From Plantago ovata (lineage: Eukaryota; Streptophyta; Magnoliopsida; Lamiales; Plantaginaceae): a stretch of 64,000 nucleotides of DNA. Below the pieces are notes generated by a model. It worked only from the letters and a program-made list of their open reading frames with translations, made no database searches and was not told the DNA's origin. A program made the translations under genes and the position numbers. The stretch lies in assembly GCA_028274465.1 (NCBI GenBank), contig CM051456.1, forward strand, positions 51,559,360 through 51,623,359, in the 5' to 3' direction. This document shows, one piece after another, positions 21,133 to 31,431 of this stretch. The first letter of the stretch is position 1, and the number at the start of each line of letters is the position of its first letter.

Positions 21133-23665
21133 TGTAACGGTATCGATTTTAAAAACAAATAAATTTCTTGAAAATAGAAAATCCGAAATAATTTAAAAAG
21201 CAACGGTCGACAATAAATGTCTTAACAATATTTGGCGCCACAGCGCTAACAGAATCAAGTAAAAATTCGACAGTAACTTAAAAGTCAAAATGAAATAACG
21301 ACTAGTGAAGAAAAGTAAAGAGTTTCATCTTCTTATTTAAAACCAAATCCCAAAAGACATCCCAGACCCTTCTCTCAATCGCTGGCATCCTACTCGCGTG
21401 CGTCCTCAGTAGTATCTGGAAGGAAGGAATTTTTGAAAACAAAGAGAGCGTGAGATAAAGGATCTCAGCGAGGTTCTAAGTTAAAAAAATAAAAAAGTAA
21501 ACAGTTTGAAAACAAAATCATTTGCAGCAGTTAAAATAGCAAACATAACAGATAACAGAACAGATAAGTCGAAGTCCGTTGGTGCAACCCGCCTTGTTAC
21601 TCCTACTCCCAGATTGCCCTTATAGCTCCTTCCAGAGGATATACAACTCCGGACAGAAACAGAAACCCCCGTGTACTTTTGGAAAACAGAACCTACGACC
21701 CTAATAGACCTTAGCGACTTCTGCCTCGCGCCTAAAAGCGATTAGACTAGGCAATAACCAAATAAACTCGATAGTCCTCACTACCCAAGTCTACCTAATT
21801 ACGACCTAATCGACCGGTCACACAGAAACAGACATAACAGATACATATACAAATACAGAGAACAGAACAAACAGACAACAATAATCAGATCTCGAGACAT
21901 CGAGAAGTGTTCCTGCAGAAGAGTTAATCCAGAACAGAGTAGTAACGCACAGAAATAAGTAAATAGCCATACTTAGGACTTAGTTACTTTTACGTGGAAG
22001 CATACGGTAAAACAGAACATATATTAATAGATACAGATTATCACCTAGCCTTCCAGTTTTTCGCAAATAGATAAGTTTTGGGGTGAACACTCACCTCAAC
22101 TTGAAAGCAAAAGTCTTCAACGAGCAGTGAACTTATGAGCTAACGAACGACGGAGAACCTAAATAGAAATTAACTAGTTACACTCCAGAAATCGAACGAA
22201 CCGAAAAATAAAAGGTCGGTAAAGAAGTGGTAAAGGAGGGGCTCGAACTCGGGACCTCTAAGTTAGTCACACAACCCTTAACCAACTAAGCTAGAAGGTA
22301 AATCAGTACCAAAGTACCGAAGCAGAAATTAGTTAACTTGAAACGTTTTCAGAAAAAAAATACTCTTTCAGTCTCTGGAAATTACTGAAATACCCTTAGT
22401 GGTAAATTGCAAAAAGGTCCTTTTTGTTTTCAGAAAGTTCAAACAAGTCCAATAGTTTCCTAAAAGTGCACAACAGTCCTTACAGAAACATAAGAGTTAC
22501 AAAACAGTCCTCTGTCAGTCAACTATGGTCAAAACCTAATTGCAAAAAGGTCCTTTAGGTTTTCAGAAATCCCAGAACAGTCCTCAAGGTTTAATTATTA
22601 CAATTCAGTCCCAATTAACCAACCAGTTCTATTCTCAGTCCTAGTTCAGCTCGAAAAAGGTCAACATACGAGGTTAGAGGTCAAACAGTCCGAGTTCAGA
22701 GGTCAGAGGTCAAACAATCCTAAGTCCGAGTTCGAATTCAGTTCGAGGTCAGAGAATGCCAGGGTTAAAATAGGAATAATAGTAAAGAAAATAACAAAAA
22801 CGAAACAAAGAACTGGATCGAATACATACCCTTCACTAAACCGAACAGGAAAGAACAGAACCGAAACCGAGATCTGAACGGAACAGCGAGCTAGTACGAA
22901 CGGGACGAACCTAATCGAAACAACTGCGTAACAAAGAAATAAAAATCAAAACGAGATCTCAATTCGAACGCACAAGGGCCGAGCCGAACGGAAGCTTACC
23001 GGGACCGGACCGAAATGGATTTGGAACGGCGGCGGCTGGAATCGGATCGGAGCTCGGTGGACAGATCTGAACGGAGCGAATCGAATCGGCAGCGGCGGCG
23101 GCGGTGCTGGACAGAATGGGGCACGGGCGGCTCGGAACCGAAAACGGTGCATGTCGGAGCGCGGGCGGAGCACGAACTGGCGGAGCACGGGCGGAGCGGC
23201 ACGGACGAGGCACGGTATGTGCTCCGGGACGACGGGCAGAACGAGGCCGGTGGTTTGGTGACCATGAAGAAAATAGGGGAGGAACGGACGGGAAGGGCAA
23301 CTGCAAATCTGGGTTTTCATTCTCTTCTTTCTGTTTGGGAGGCGTAAGTGAGAATGGGGAAAAAGAAAGGGGTTAGTTTTAGGGTTAGATTTAGGGTTAG
23401 AGCTGGGCCCAGACAATGGGCCAGAGGAGAATTGGGCCGATAATGCATTCCGGTTTGGGCCCAAATGGACAGTCTTGCTAGCTCGGTTCAACACGTAGCG
23501 GATCGAAAATAATTCTACGCGAACTATCCAACGTCGAACTCGAACGCACAGGAAATAAATTAAATAATTACCGAATAAAATAATTTATTTCGATAATTAA
23601 TTAATTAAATAAATTAATTAAATAATAAAATAATTAATAAATAAATAAATAAACGGGGTGTCACA
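21133..23665 (-). repeat. 5' LTR of Tekay-like element L
   Basis: 2533 bp. On the sense (minus) strand it begins TGTGACACCCCG, typical of Tekay/Del LTRs, and ends CCGTTACA. It matches the LTR at 25229-27946 through most of its length. It holds a GC-rich block (22980-23300) that opens spurious ORFs on both strands, recurring AGGTCA-type short repeats (22660-22760), and a tRNA-like sequence. Its outer edge lies inside the gag of element R, which places L as an insertion into R. Confidence 0.9.
22238..22293 (-). other. tRNA-like sequence with A and B boxes inside the LTR of element L
   Basis: The minus strand reads TAGCTTAGTTGG (22282-22293), a perfect fit to the pol III A-box consensus TRGCNNAGYNGG. 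About 30 bases later comes CCCGAGTTCGAGCCCC (22238-22253), with a good B box. The spacing is that of a tRNA gene. No complete acceptor stem is seen, so it is tRNA-derived rather than a functional tRNA gene. It is in the sense orientation of the element. Confidence 0.6.
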
Positions 23666-24146
23666 ACATCTTTCCTGCTCTCGCGGACCAGGCGAGGCAC
23701 GTACTTGTCCATGAAATCCTTGGTGAAGTTCTCCCAGGTGCGGGCAACTTCCTCTTGCCTCCATCTTGCATTCACGGTCCTCCACCAGTTCTTGGCTGCT
23801 CCCACGAACTGGAAAGCTGCAAGTTCAATCTTTCTCTCATCCGGATAGTGCAGAATCGAGAATAAGTTCTCCATGCTCTCTAGCCAGAGCTCAGCCTTAC
23901 GGGCATCCGGTGTCCCCTCGAACCTGTCAGGATGAAATTGAGTGAAGCGTTCAGCAGCTTGATCGATAGTCTGAAGCGGTGGTGGTGGCGGGGGAGCTGG
24001 CTGAACAGTGGTGCCCTAACGTGGCGAATGGTTTCGCTGAAATTTCCCAAAGCGGCGATGATGCGGTCCACTTGGTCTCCATTTTCGGCATGTTCGTCAT
24101 CTCCACTTCTATTTCTGCTGGTGCCACGAGTGTTGCTGCGACTCAT
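23666..24146 (-). pseudogene. gag: Gag N-terminal fragment of Tekay-like element R
   Basis: Starts MSRSNTRGTSRN at 24146. It is frameshifted in the proline-rich region, then reads MENLFSILHYPDERKIEL, KNWWRTVNARW, FTKDFMDKYVPRLVRE. It is cut off exactly where the LTR of element L begins (TGTGACACC), so the protein runs into LTR sequence. The rest of R would lie beyond the left edge. Confidence 0.88.
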
Positions 24147-24511
24147 TCTAACAAAAGGGCACTACTTAGCAGTTGATTCAACAACCTCGAATTTCTAACT
24201 TAGAAAAAGAACAGAAAAAGGAACTAAGGCAAGTACTTAGTCTTCTACAACATGTATGTAACGGGGCAGTAAAGAAAGCATGCCTTGAACATTAAAATAA
24301 AACGTAAGATCAAGTAATCAATATAGTCTCAAATAAAACAAGCATGCAATTATTCAAAGAAAAACCAGTCTCTACTCGTCTTAGCGAGTAAACAGAAAAA
24401 CCACAATGTCAAGTAAACGGAAAAGCATAAAAAGTTTCAGTCGGGCTTAACAGAAAAAAAAACTTGTTTGGCAAAAGGGAAATTCGGTATGAGCTCGAAG
24501 AGGCATCTATC
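24147..24511 (-). other. Spacer between leader ORF and gag, element R
   Basis: Equivalent to 20056-20258 plus the decayed end of the leader ORF. The downstream part of that ORF (reading RCLFEL, LPNKFFF) is present after a stop. No further feature seen. Confidence 0.5.
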
Positions 24512-24952
24512 CTAATAGACGTCCTTGATATCGTCTTCGAAACGTCGTTCGGGCACGTGTGCATTTTCTCCTTCATCCTCAGAGGGGTCCTCCTCGGGTT
24601 CTTCCTCGGACTCTTCCTCATCTTCCACTCTACGTGAAGGTCCGCAACCATCGGGAAACATCCTCCGAGCCTTCCTCTTACGAGGCTTGGTGCCTAGATT
24701 AGCTGTGGTTAACGAGACAAAGCAGGAGTTCTCCTTTGCAGCACGTAAAGTCGTCTTGAGGAATCTGATCTCCGCATCCTTTGTTGCCATTTCGTCCTAA
24801 AGCTTCATGGTTTCCAGCCAGTAGTGGTCTCGCTCGCGAACGACCCTGTCCATCACGCTGCCAGGGTAAATGCCAATGACGGGAACGGTGGTATAGGGGT
24901 TAAATTCCCCTTCAACCAGACGGTAACGGATGACCTTGTTTTCGATACTCAT
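24512..24952 (-). pseudogene. Extra leader ORF upstream of gag in Tekay-like element R
   Basis: ATG at 24952 (MSIENKVIRYRLVEGEFNPY), then TTVPVIGIYPGSVMDRVV, a stop after ETMKL, and an open frame of 92 codons with RFLKTTLRAAKENS, the basic KPRKRKARRMF and a strongly acidic run (EDEEESEEEPEEDPSEDE) ending ERRFEDDIKDVY. This acidic tail is in frame here, unlike in element L. Function unknown. The basic-then-acidic layout suggests a nucleic-acid or chaperone-like role, but that is only inference. Confidence 0.6.
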
Positions 24953-25214
24953 ACCTATCTGTAAACACATGCGTATTTAGCTAGTTAATATCTATGTCAA
25001 AGTCGAAAGCATCCACGTAAGTTCAATTTCAGAAACGGAACAGAAAGATGTCCGAATCAGAACAGATTAGATGGAGAAACAGTTCAGAGTTAGTACGTAT
25101 GACTCGGGTCAGAAAAGTAAAAGAAAACGCAAGACCTAACCAGCGACTTGGACCCTCACACACACCCCCAAAGGTCAAAAGATCCTATCCTAGCAAGCTC
25201 GAGTTTGAACTCAA

Positions 25215-25226
25215 GCTCTGATACCA
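25215..25226 (-). other. tRNA-iMet primer binding site, element R
   Basis: The minus strand reads TGGTATCAGAGC, two bases inside the 5' LTR of element R. Confidence 0.92.
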
Positions 25227-25228
25227 AC

Positions 25229-27946
25229 TGTAACGGTAATGGTTTTTAAAAACAAATAATTTTCTTGAAAATAGAATATCCAAAATAATTTAAAAGCAAC
25301 GGTCGGCAATAAATGCCATAACAATATTTGGCGCCATAGTGCTAACGGAAACAAGTAAAATTCAACGGTAACTTTAATAGTCAAAATGGATTAACGACTA
25401 GTGAAGAAAGTAAAGAGTTTCATCTTCTTATTAAAACCAAATCCCAAAAGACACCCCAGACCCTTCTCTTAGTCGCTGGCATCCTACACGCGTGCGTCCT
25501 CAGTGGTATCTGGAAGGAAGGAATTTTTGAAAACAAAGAGAGCGTGAGATAAAGGATCTCAGTGAGGTTCTAAGTTAACAAAATAGAAAAGTAAACAGTT
25601 TGAAAACAAAAACACTTGCAGCAGATAAAATAGCAAACAAAACAGATAACAGAATAGAAAGACAGAACATATAAGACGAAGTCCGTTGGTGCAGCCCGTC
25701 TTGTTACTCCTACTCCCAGATTGCCCTTATAGCTCCCTCTAGAGGGTATACAACTCCGGACAGAAACAGAAACCCCCGTGTACTTTGGGGAAACAGAACC
25801 TACGACCCTAATAGACCTCAGCGACTTCTGCCTCGCGCCTAAAAGGGATTAGACTAGGCAATAAACAAATAAACCCGATAGTCCTCACTACCCAAGTTTA
25901 CCTAATTACGACCTAATCGACCGGTCACACAAAAACCGACAGAACAGATACAAATACAGAGAACAAAACAAACATATTACAATAATCAGTCCTCGAGACA
26001 TCGAGAAGTGTTCCTGCAGAATCGTTAATCCAGAACAGAGTAGTAACAAACAGAGATAAGTAAATAGTCATACTTACGACTTAGTTACTTTTACGCGGAA
26101 GCATACCGTAAAACAGCACATATATTAATAGATACAGATTATCACAGAGCCTTCCAGCTTTTCGCAAATAGATGAGTTTTGGGGTGAACACTCACCTCAA
26201 CTTGAAAGCAAAAGTCCTCAACGAGCAGCGAACCTATGAGCTAACGAACGACGGAGAACCTAAATAGGGAGTAACTAGTTACACTCTAGAAGTCGAACGA
26301 ACGGAAAATTAAAGGTTGGTAAAGAAGTGGCTCGAACTCGGGACCTCTAAGCTAGTCAAGTACTACCTAACAAACTAAGCTAGCAAGGCAGTCACTACAA
26401 AAGTACTAGAGCAGAAACTAGTTAACTTGAAACGTTTTCAGAAAACACTCTTTCACTCTCTGAAAATTACTAAAATACCCTCAGGGGTAAATTGCAAAAC
26501 AGAACAACACTTTCGACAAAATCCAGAACAATCCTTAGAGAAAACTTGTTTTAACAGTTTAGTGCAACATAGTAAAATTACCAAACTACCCTTGCACATA
26601 AGTTGCCAAACAGTCCTTTTAGTTTTCAGAAAGTTCAGACAAGTCCATTAGTTTTCTAAAAGTGGACAACAGTCCCTCACAGAAACATAAGCTTTACAAA
26701 ACAGTCCTCTGTCAATGAATTATGGTCAAAGCCTAATTGCAAAAAGGTCGTCAGGTTTTTAGAATTCCCAAAACAGTCCACAAGGTTTACTTATTACAGT
26801 TCAGTCCCAATTATCCAACCAGTTCAATTCTCAGTCCTAGTTCAGTTCGAAAAAGGTCAACATACAAGGTCAAAGGTCAAAGGTCAAACAGTCAACACAA
26901 CGACACGATTCAATTTACCTAAGTCTCGGTTCTCAGTTTCACAGTTATGGCATCAGGGGTAAAACTGTCCAGACGAAAAGAAAAAAACAAAACGAAAAGG
27001 GAACAGCGTACTACCTTCCGAACTGAATCTGAGAGTACGAAGCAGTTTTGAATCGAACAACAGAGCAACGAACTACGTATTATTGAAGCACAGAGATATC
27101 AAAACGGGATCTCGAACGGAGTCGAAGTGAGCTTACCGGATAGTGAACAGAATCGAAACAGGAATAAAGAAACGGGCCGGTACAGAACTTGGACGAACGG
27201 AACGGGAACGAATTGAATCAAACTGTAACAACAAAAACAAAGGGATTCGAAATTAGGACCTCAATAAAGATCCGAATCCAACCGTACAAGAACAGGGCCG
27301 AACGGAAAGCTTACCGGGAAGTATACGAGATCAGATCGGACCAGAGAGGAGCGAAACGGGCAGAGCTAGGCGGCACAGAGGAAACGGGACAGAGACACGG
27401 TCAGGCGGAGCGGCGGCGCGTGATGGCAATCGAGAAGTAGATCTGGGCCGAATAAGAACCGGCGGCGGAACAGAACTGAAAGGGTGAAACCGAGATGAAC
27501 GGTGGCGGTGAATCGGGACGGATCAGACTGGTCGACCGGCGGCGGCGGCGGCGGGGGGATGAAGTCGGCCGTGAGATAGGGAGAGAGGGAAGTTTTCTTT
27601 TCTTTCTTCTCTTTTTGGTGGAGGCGTGAAGTGAGGGATGAGGGAAAAAGAAAGGGGGTTAGTTTAGGGTTAGATTTAGGGTTTAAGAGTTGGGCCCAGA
27701 CAATGGGCCAGAACAGTTGGGCCAAAAATGCAGTCCGGTTCGGGCCCCAAATGGACAGTCTTGCTAGCTCGGTTCAACACATAACGGATCGAATTAATTC
27801 TACGCGAATTAACCAATGACGAATTCGTTTACGCGGGAAGTAAATTAAGTAATTACCGAATAAAATAATTTACTCCGATAATTAAATAATTAAATAAATT
27901 AATTAAATAATAAAATAATGAATAAATAAAAAAACGGGGTGTTACA
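25229..27946 (-). repeat. 5' LTR of Tekay-like element R
   Basis: 2718 bp, sense start TGTAACACCCCG at 27946 and sense end CCGTTACA at 25229. It is longer than the L LTR by indels, mainly around 26900-27300. The outer edge abuts Athila integrase sequence at 27947, so R inserted into Athila. It contains a GC-rich block at 27400-27580 including a CGG run. The other flank is outside the window, so the target duplication cannot be checked. Confidence 0.9.
26329..26382 (-). other. tRNA-like sequence inside the LTR of element R
   Basis: Counterpart of 22238-22293. The B box is conserved (CCCGAGTTCGAGCC, 26329-26342). The A box TAGCTTAGTTTG (26371-26382) has one change from consensus. Its presence in both LTR copies shows it was in the family before they diverged. 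Confidence 0.55.
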
Positions 27947-28172
27947 TTCTTCCTGAATTCTCATACCAGCAGAAGAAACTTTGTCTCAAGTTAAACATTA
28001 CTATTGGGATGAACCTCTTCTTTTCAAGCATTGTGCATATCAAGTGATTAGACGTTGTGTCCCTGAAGAAGAGATGAAAAACATTCTCACACATTGCCAT
28101 ACTCTAGAATGTGGAGGACACTTTGGAGGGCAACATACATCAGCAAAGGTATTACAATGTGGTTTTTATTGG
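27947..28172 (+). pseudogene. Athila-like integrase, N-terminal zinc-binding part
   Basis: Plus strand. It reads VKHYYWDEPLLFKHCAYQVIRRCVPEEEMKNILTHCH in short segments, then ECGGHFGGQHTSAKVLQCGFYW. This is the H2C2 integrase zinc-binding start of Athila/Tat elements. It is cut at 27947 by element R and at 28172 by a MITE, after which it resumes at 29107. Confidence 0.9.
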
Positions 28173-29106
28173 GGGTAAATATCATATGGTACCCCTACTG
28201 AGACACCTCTTTGCATCTACCACCCCGTTAGTCCCAGAATTACATATAGCCCCATTTCCCCATTTTGTGTTGACAAAAAAAAACGGCACTGTTCATTCCA
28301 GTTCATTCAAATGCGGCCTTATCTCCAAAAAAGAAAAATTAAGTTTTTAATACCCTTAACTCTTCTTATTTTTATTTTTATTTTTATTTTCTCATCTTCT
28401 TCTTCATCAATTTCGGGACCGAAATAATTCCGGGACCGGAATAATTCCAGTAACGGTGTCGGAGCTGTTACAGCTCCGATTTTGGGACTGCATACAACTC
28501 CAAATCGAAGTTGTACAACTCCGATTCAGAGCTGTACAACTCCGATTTGGGGCTGTTAAACAGCTCCGGATCGGAGCTGTTACAGCTCCAAACCGGATCT
28601 GTTTACAGCTCCAATCTGGAGTTGTAACAGCTCCGATATGGAGCTATTAACCGCTCCAGTTTGGAGCTGCAAATTGCAGCTCCAAATCGATCGGTGGACT
28701 GTTTTTTTCTTCTTTTGCTTTTTTTTTTTTTTTTTTTTAATTATTTTGGACTATATTGAAATATAATTTTTTATAGGGTTTTTTTTTTAATAAGTTTTTA
28801 GACCATTTTGAAATATTGTAAAATTATGTGGGTTCGTTTTAAAATAAATAGTGTTAAGTTTGTAAAAATGAAAATATTTGGGTTAAAAGTGTAATAAACA
28901 AAATCTCAAATTGTTTGGTCAACTTAAAAATCTAATAATTGACCAACGGTAAAAAAGTAATTTCAATGAATAAGTTCGCGAAAAGTCAAGTTCATGGATC
29001 CAAATGTAATTAATATCATCTAGTCAGGGTATGGATGTAAACTCCGGACTAAGGGGGCCTCGATGTAATTAAAAACACTAACATGGGTACCATATGCAAA
29101 TGACCC
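28173..29106 (+). mobile_element. Mutator-like MITE in the Athila integrase
   Basis: 934-bp non-autonomous DNA transposon. A perfect 9-bp target duplication TTTTATTGG flanks it (28164-28172 and 29107-29115); that length is characteristic of Mutator-like elements. Terminal inverted repeats of about 22 bp start GGGT and share CATATGGTACCC, with four mismatches. It encodes no transposase. The interior is AT-rich with a palindromic GC-richer block at 28456-28690. Removing it and one duplication restores the reading ...GFYW/PTLF of the integrase. Strand is arbitrary. Confidence 0.88.
28456..28690 (+). repeat. Degenerate palindromic repeat array inside the MITE
   Basis: About eight to ten imperfect units of GGAGCTGTTACAGCTCC (itself a palindrome) and variants such as GGAGTTGTAACAGCTCC and GGAGCTGCAAATTGCAGCTCC, separated by short GATT/AAT linkers. 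Each unit can form its own stem-loop. Confidence 0.75.
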
Positions 29107-30256
29107 TTTTATTGGCCTACACTCTTTAAGATGCACACGCCTTTGTAGCAGCATGTGATAGATGTCAGAGAATGGGAAAAGTTACTGGTAGGAATGAGAT
29201 GCCACAAATTGGGATTCTAGAGATTGAACCGTTTGATGTATGGGGAATCGACTTCATGGGACCATTCCCATCCTCTTACAACAACAAATACATTCTCTTA
29301 GCGGTTGATTATGTGTCCAAGTGGGTTGAAGCTGTTGCAACTCCAACAAGTGATGGTTCTGTGGTTCTAAATTTTATAAAAAAGAATATATTTTCCAGAT
29401 TTGGCACGCCAAGAGCTATTATCAGTGATGGGGAAAGCACTTCATCAATAAGAAGTTTGAAGCTCTACTTTTGAAGTATGGAGTTCATCACCGTGTTACT
29501 TTGGCATATCACCCTCAAGCGAATGGGCAAGCAAAGGTGTCGAATCGTGAGATTAAGAAAATCCTCGAAGAGACGGTGAGTTCATCTCGAAAGGATTGGT
29601 CAAAGAAGCTGGATGATGCACTTTGGGCTTATAGAACCGCATTTAAAACTCCATTGGGGATGTATCCATATCGGTTGGTATATGGCAAACCTTGTCACCT
29701 TCCTGTGGAATTGGAGCATAAGGCTTATTGGGCAATGAGTCAGTTGAACATGGATTTGTAGGCAGCTGGAGAAAAACGAATGTTGCAAATTAATAAAATG
29801 GAGGAATTTCGCAATGAAGCTTATGAGAATGCGAAAATCTACAAAGAAAGGACCAAAGCATATCATGACAAGAACATAGCCAGAAGGGAATTTTATCCAG
29901 GCCAACAAGTGTTGTTATACAATTCAAGGCTTCAATTATTTCCTGGAAAGCTCAAGTCAAGGTGGTCGGGTCCTTTCACAGTTGTGCAACAATTCCCATA
30001 TGGAGCAGTTGAAATCTCTCACTCGGAGAAAGGCAAATTCAAGGTCAATGGTCAGAGACTAAAAGAATATGTTCCAGATAGCTTCTTCGACAAAGAGAAG
30101 GAGCTCACACTTCATCACACAAGCCTGATCATCGCAAGTCAAGCTAGTGACTTTAAAGAAGCACTTCTTGGGAGGCAACCCAAGGCATCACCACAAGTCA
30201 GGGACGTTCTCTTCTCTTCTCTTAACTTGCATTTTTTTCATAACTCATTGAACTAA
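29107..30256 (+). pseudogene. Athila-like integrase core and C-terminus
   Basis: It continues the integrase after the [21 protein letters not shown], then core [20 protein letters not shown] (first D), [13 protein letters not shown] (second D), [20 protein letters not shown] (E), [20 protein letters not shown] and [20 protein letters not shown]. The C-terminus reads [20 protein letters not shown] and [14 protein letters not shown]. There are frameshifts near 29130 and 29465 and an in-frame TAG at about 29759. These strings are diagnostic for Athila Ty3/gypsy elements. Upstream RT and gag would be beyond the insertion of element R. Confidence 0.92.
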
Positions 30257-30444
30257 AATAAGTTTGAGGGAGTTAAGAGTATGTAACTAATCGGTGGGAA
30301 TTTTGTATACTATTAGTTGATTGCTTTTGCAGGTGTAGGTTGGAGTGTTTCTAAAAAGCATTGAAATTTATTTTGATGTGTATTGGAAGATCTCCAGGTA
30401 AGTTTTATGTTAGTGGTTTAGTTAAAAAAAATAAAATAAAAAAG

Positions 30445-30620
30445 GCCGCATCGATGCGGCTCTGATGCGGGCACATCCAGGAACTTGGGCGTGCCTCGCG
30501 TAACTCCCGCCTTGGTCCCGCATTGGTGCGCTTGACCAATGTGGGACGATTTTCCTTCCTGGATGCTGCCGCACCCGGGCCGCACCAATGCGGCTCAAAT
30601 AAGCGCCTTTTATAAAAAAA
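30445..30620 (+). promoter_or_regulatory. GC-rich palindromes and TATA-like box between Athila integrase and its extra ORF
   Basis: It contains the perfect 16-bp palindrome GCCGCATCGATGCGGC (30445-30460), the related CCCGCATTGGTGCGC near 30512 and GCCGCACCAATGCGGC at 30579-30594. An AT-rich stretch with TATAAAAAAAT follows at about 30609. From 30680 the sequence turns C/T-rich like a plant 5' UTR. The arrangement suggests an internal promoter for the downstream ORF; this is inference from layout only. Confidence 0.4.
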
Positions 30621-30923
30621 TAAAATAAAATAAAACAAAAAAATTAAAAACAATAAAAAAACAGAGAAAAGAGGAAACGAAGAGATAGAACAGCCTATCG
30701 GCTCTGCTCGTCGTCTCCTCCCATCACTCCCATCACCGCCACCCCGACTCTGTTCCGCCGACCTCCATCGGCACTCCACCGGAGCGCTCCACCACCGGCC
30801 ACGCACTCTTACCCTCTCCATCCTCTTCTCTTCTTTTCCCTCTTCCAGATCGTTTTACCCTAGTCTCGACTCCAATCACCGGAACCCCATCGTTTTCTCT
30901 TGTCTATTCTGCGTTCCTATCAG

Positions 30924-31425
30924 GTATGCGCTTCTGCCCTTGTTGTGATTGCATTCTACTGTATGGGTCGGAGGAATTACGCCCGTTTGCTAGGAACCGC
31001 GGGTGCAACCCATGCACACCAAGTGTTTGATAATTTGCTTGAACGAGTTTTCCCTTCTTGTTTTGCTTGAATTTAGATTTGCAAAAGTTCTACATCCCTG
31101 CTTGATTGTTTGTGTATAAATTTAGTGTCATAAGTTTGATAATTAACAGGTGGTGTGGCTTGCTGATGTGGTTTGGTTGGGAGTCTTATGCTGACAGTGA
31201 TTTATTTTAGATTCCTACTTCCAATTTTGCCTCTAGTGTCATTCGCATGGATCTTTTCTGCTCTATTCCAGTTTAGAGTTTATGCGGTGCTCAAGGTTGT
31301 TGTTTTCACTGTGGCATGAACTTGAATATATGGTGGGGGAGACTTGTTGAGAATCTTGTATTGCATTGCTGCCCTAGCTTCTATTTATCTTTCCTCCCCG
31401 TCGTTGCTAATCTGTTATTTTGTAG
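30924..31425 (+). other. Possible intron before the Athila extra ORF
   Basis: Donor CAG/GTATGC at 30921-30929, following a pyrimidine-rich leader, and acceptor TTTTGTAG/G ending at 31425, six bases before the ATG at 31432. The T-rich content between them is typical of plant introns. Splicing is the proposed way Athila-type elements express the ORF behind pol, so the site is plausible, but it is not proven here. Confidence 0.45.
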
Positions 31426-31431
31426 GATACT

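Noticed and set aside
22226-22300. A functional tRNA gene
   Set aside because: A and B boxes are present but a complete acceptor stem and clover-leaf could not be drawn by eye; kept as tRNA-like only.
22946-23494. 182-codon proline/arginine-rich ORF and overlapping ORFs on both strands (also 27366-27725)
   Set aside because: They lie in the GC-rich block of the Tekay-like LTR. They are not maintained as the same protein in the second LTR, and no domain is seen.
21133-27946. Two LTRs (21133-23665 and 25229-27946) as the ends of one short element
   Set aside because: Both are followed on their inner side by a tRNA-Met primer site, leader and gag start, so both are 5' LTRs. The sequence between them holds only the beginning of gag, with no polypurine tract next to 23665.
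30405-30821. 138-codon minus-strand ORF
   Set aside because: Spans the GC palindromes and C/T-rich leader; arginine/serine-rich with no domain.
30680-30930. Host gene 5' UTR captured between Athila integrase and extra ORF
   Set aside because: It resembles a plant leader, but nothing ties it to a host gene and similar leaders precede the extra ORF in this element class by layout. Retained as a possible internal promoter only.
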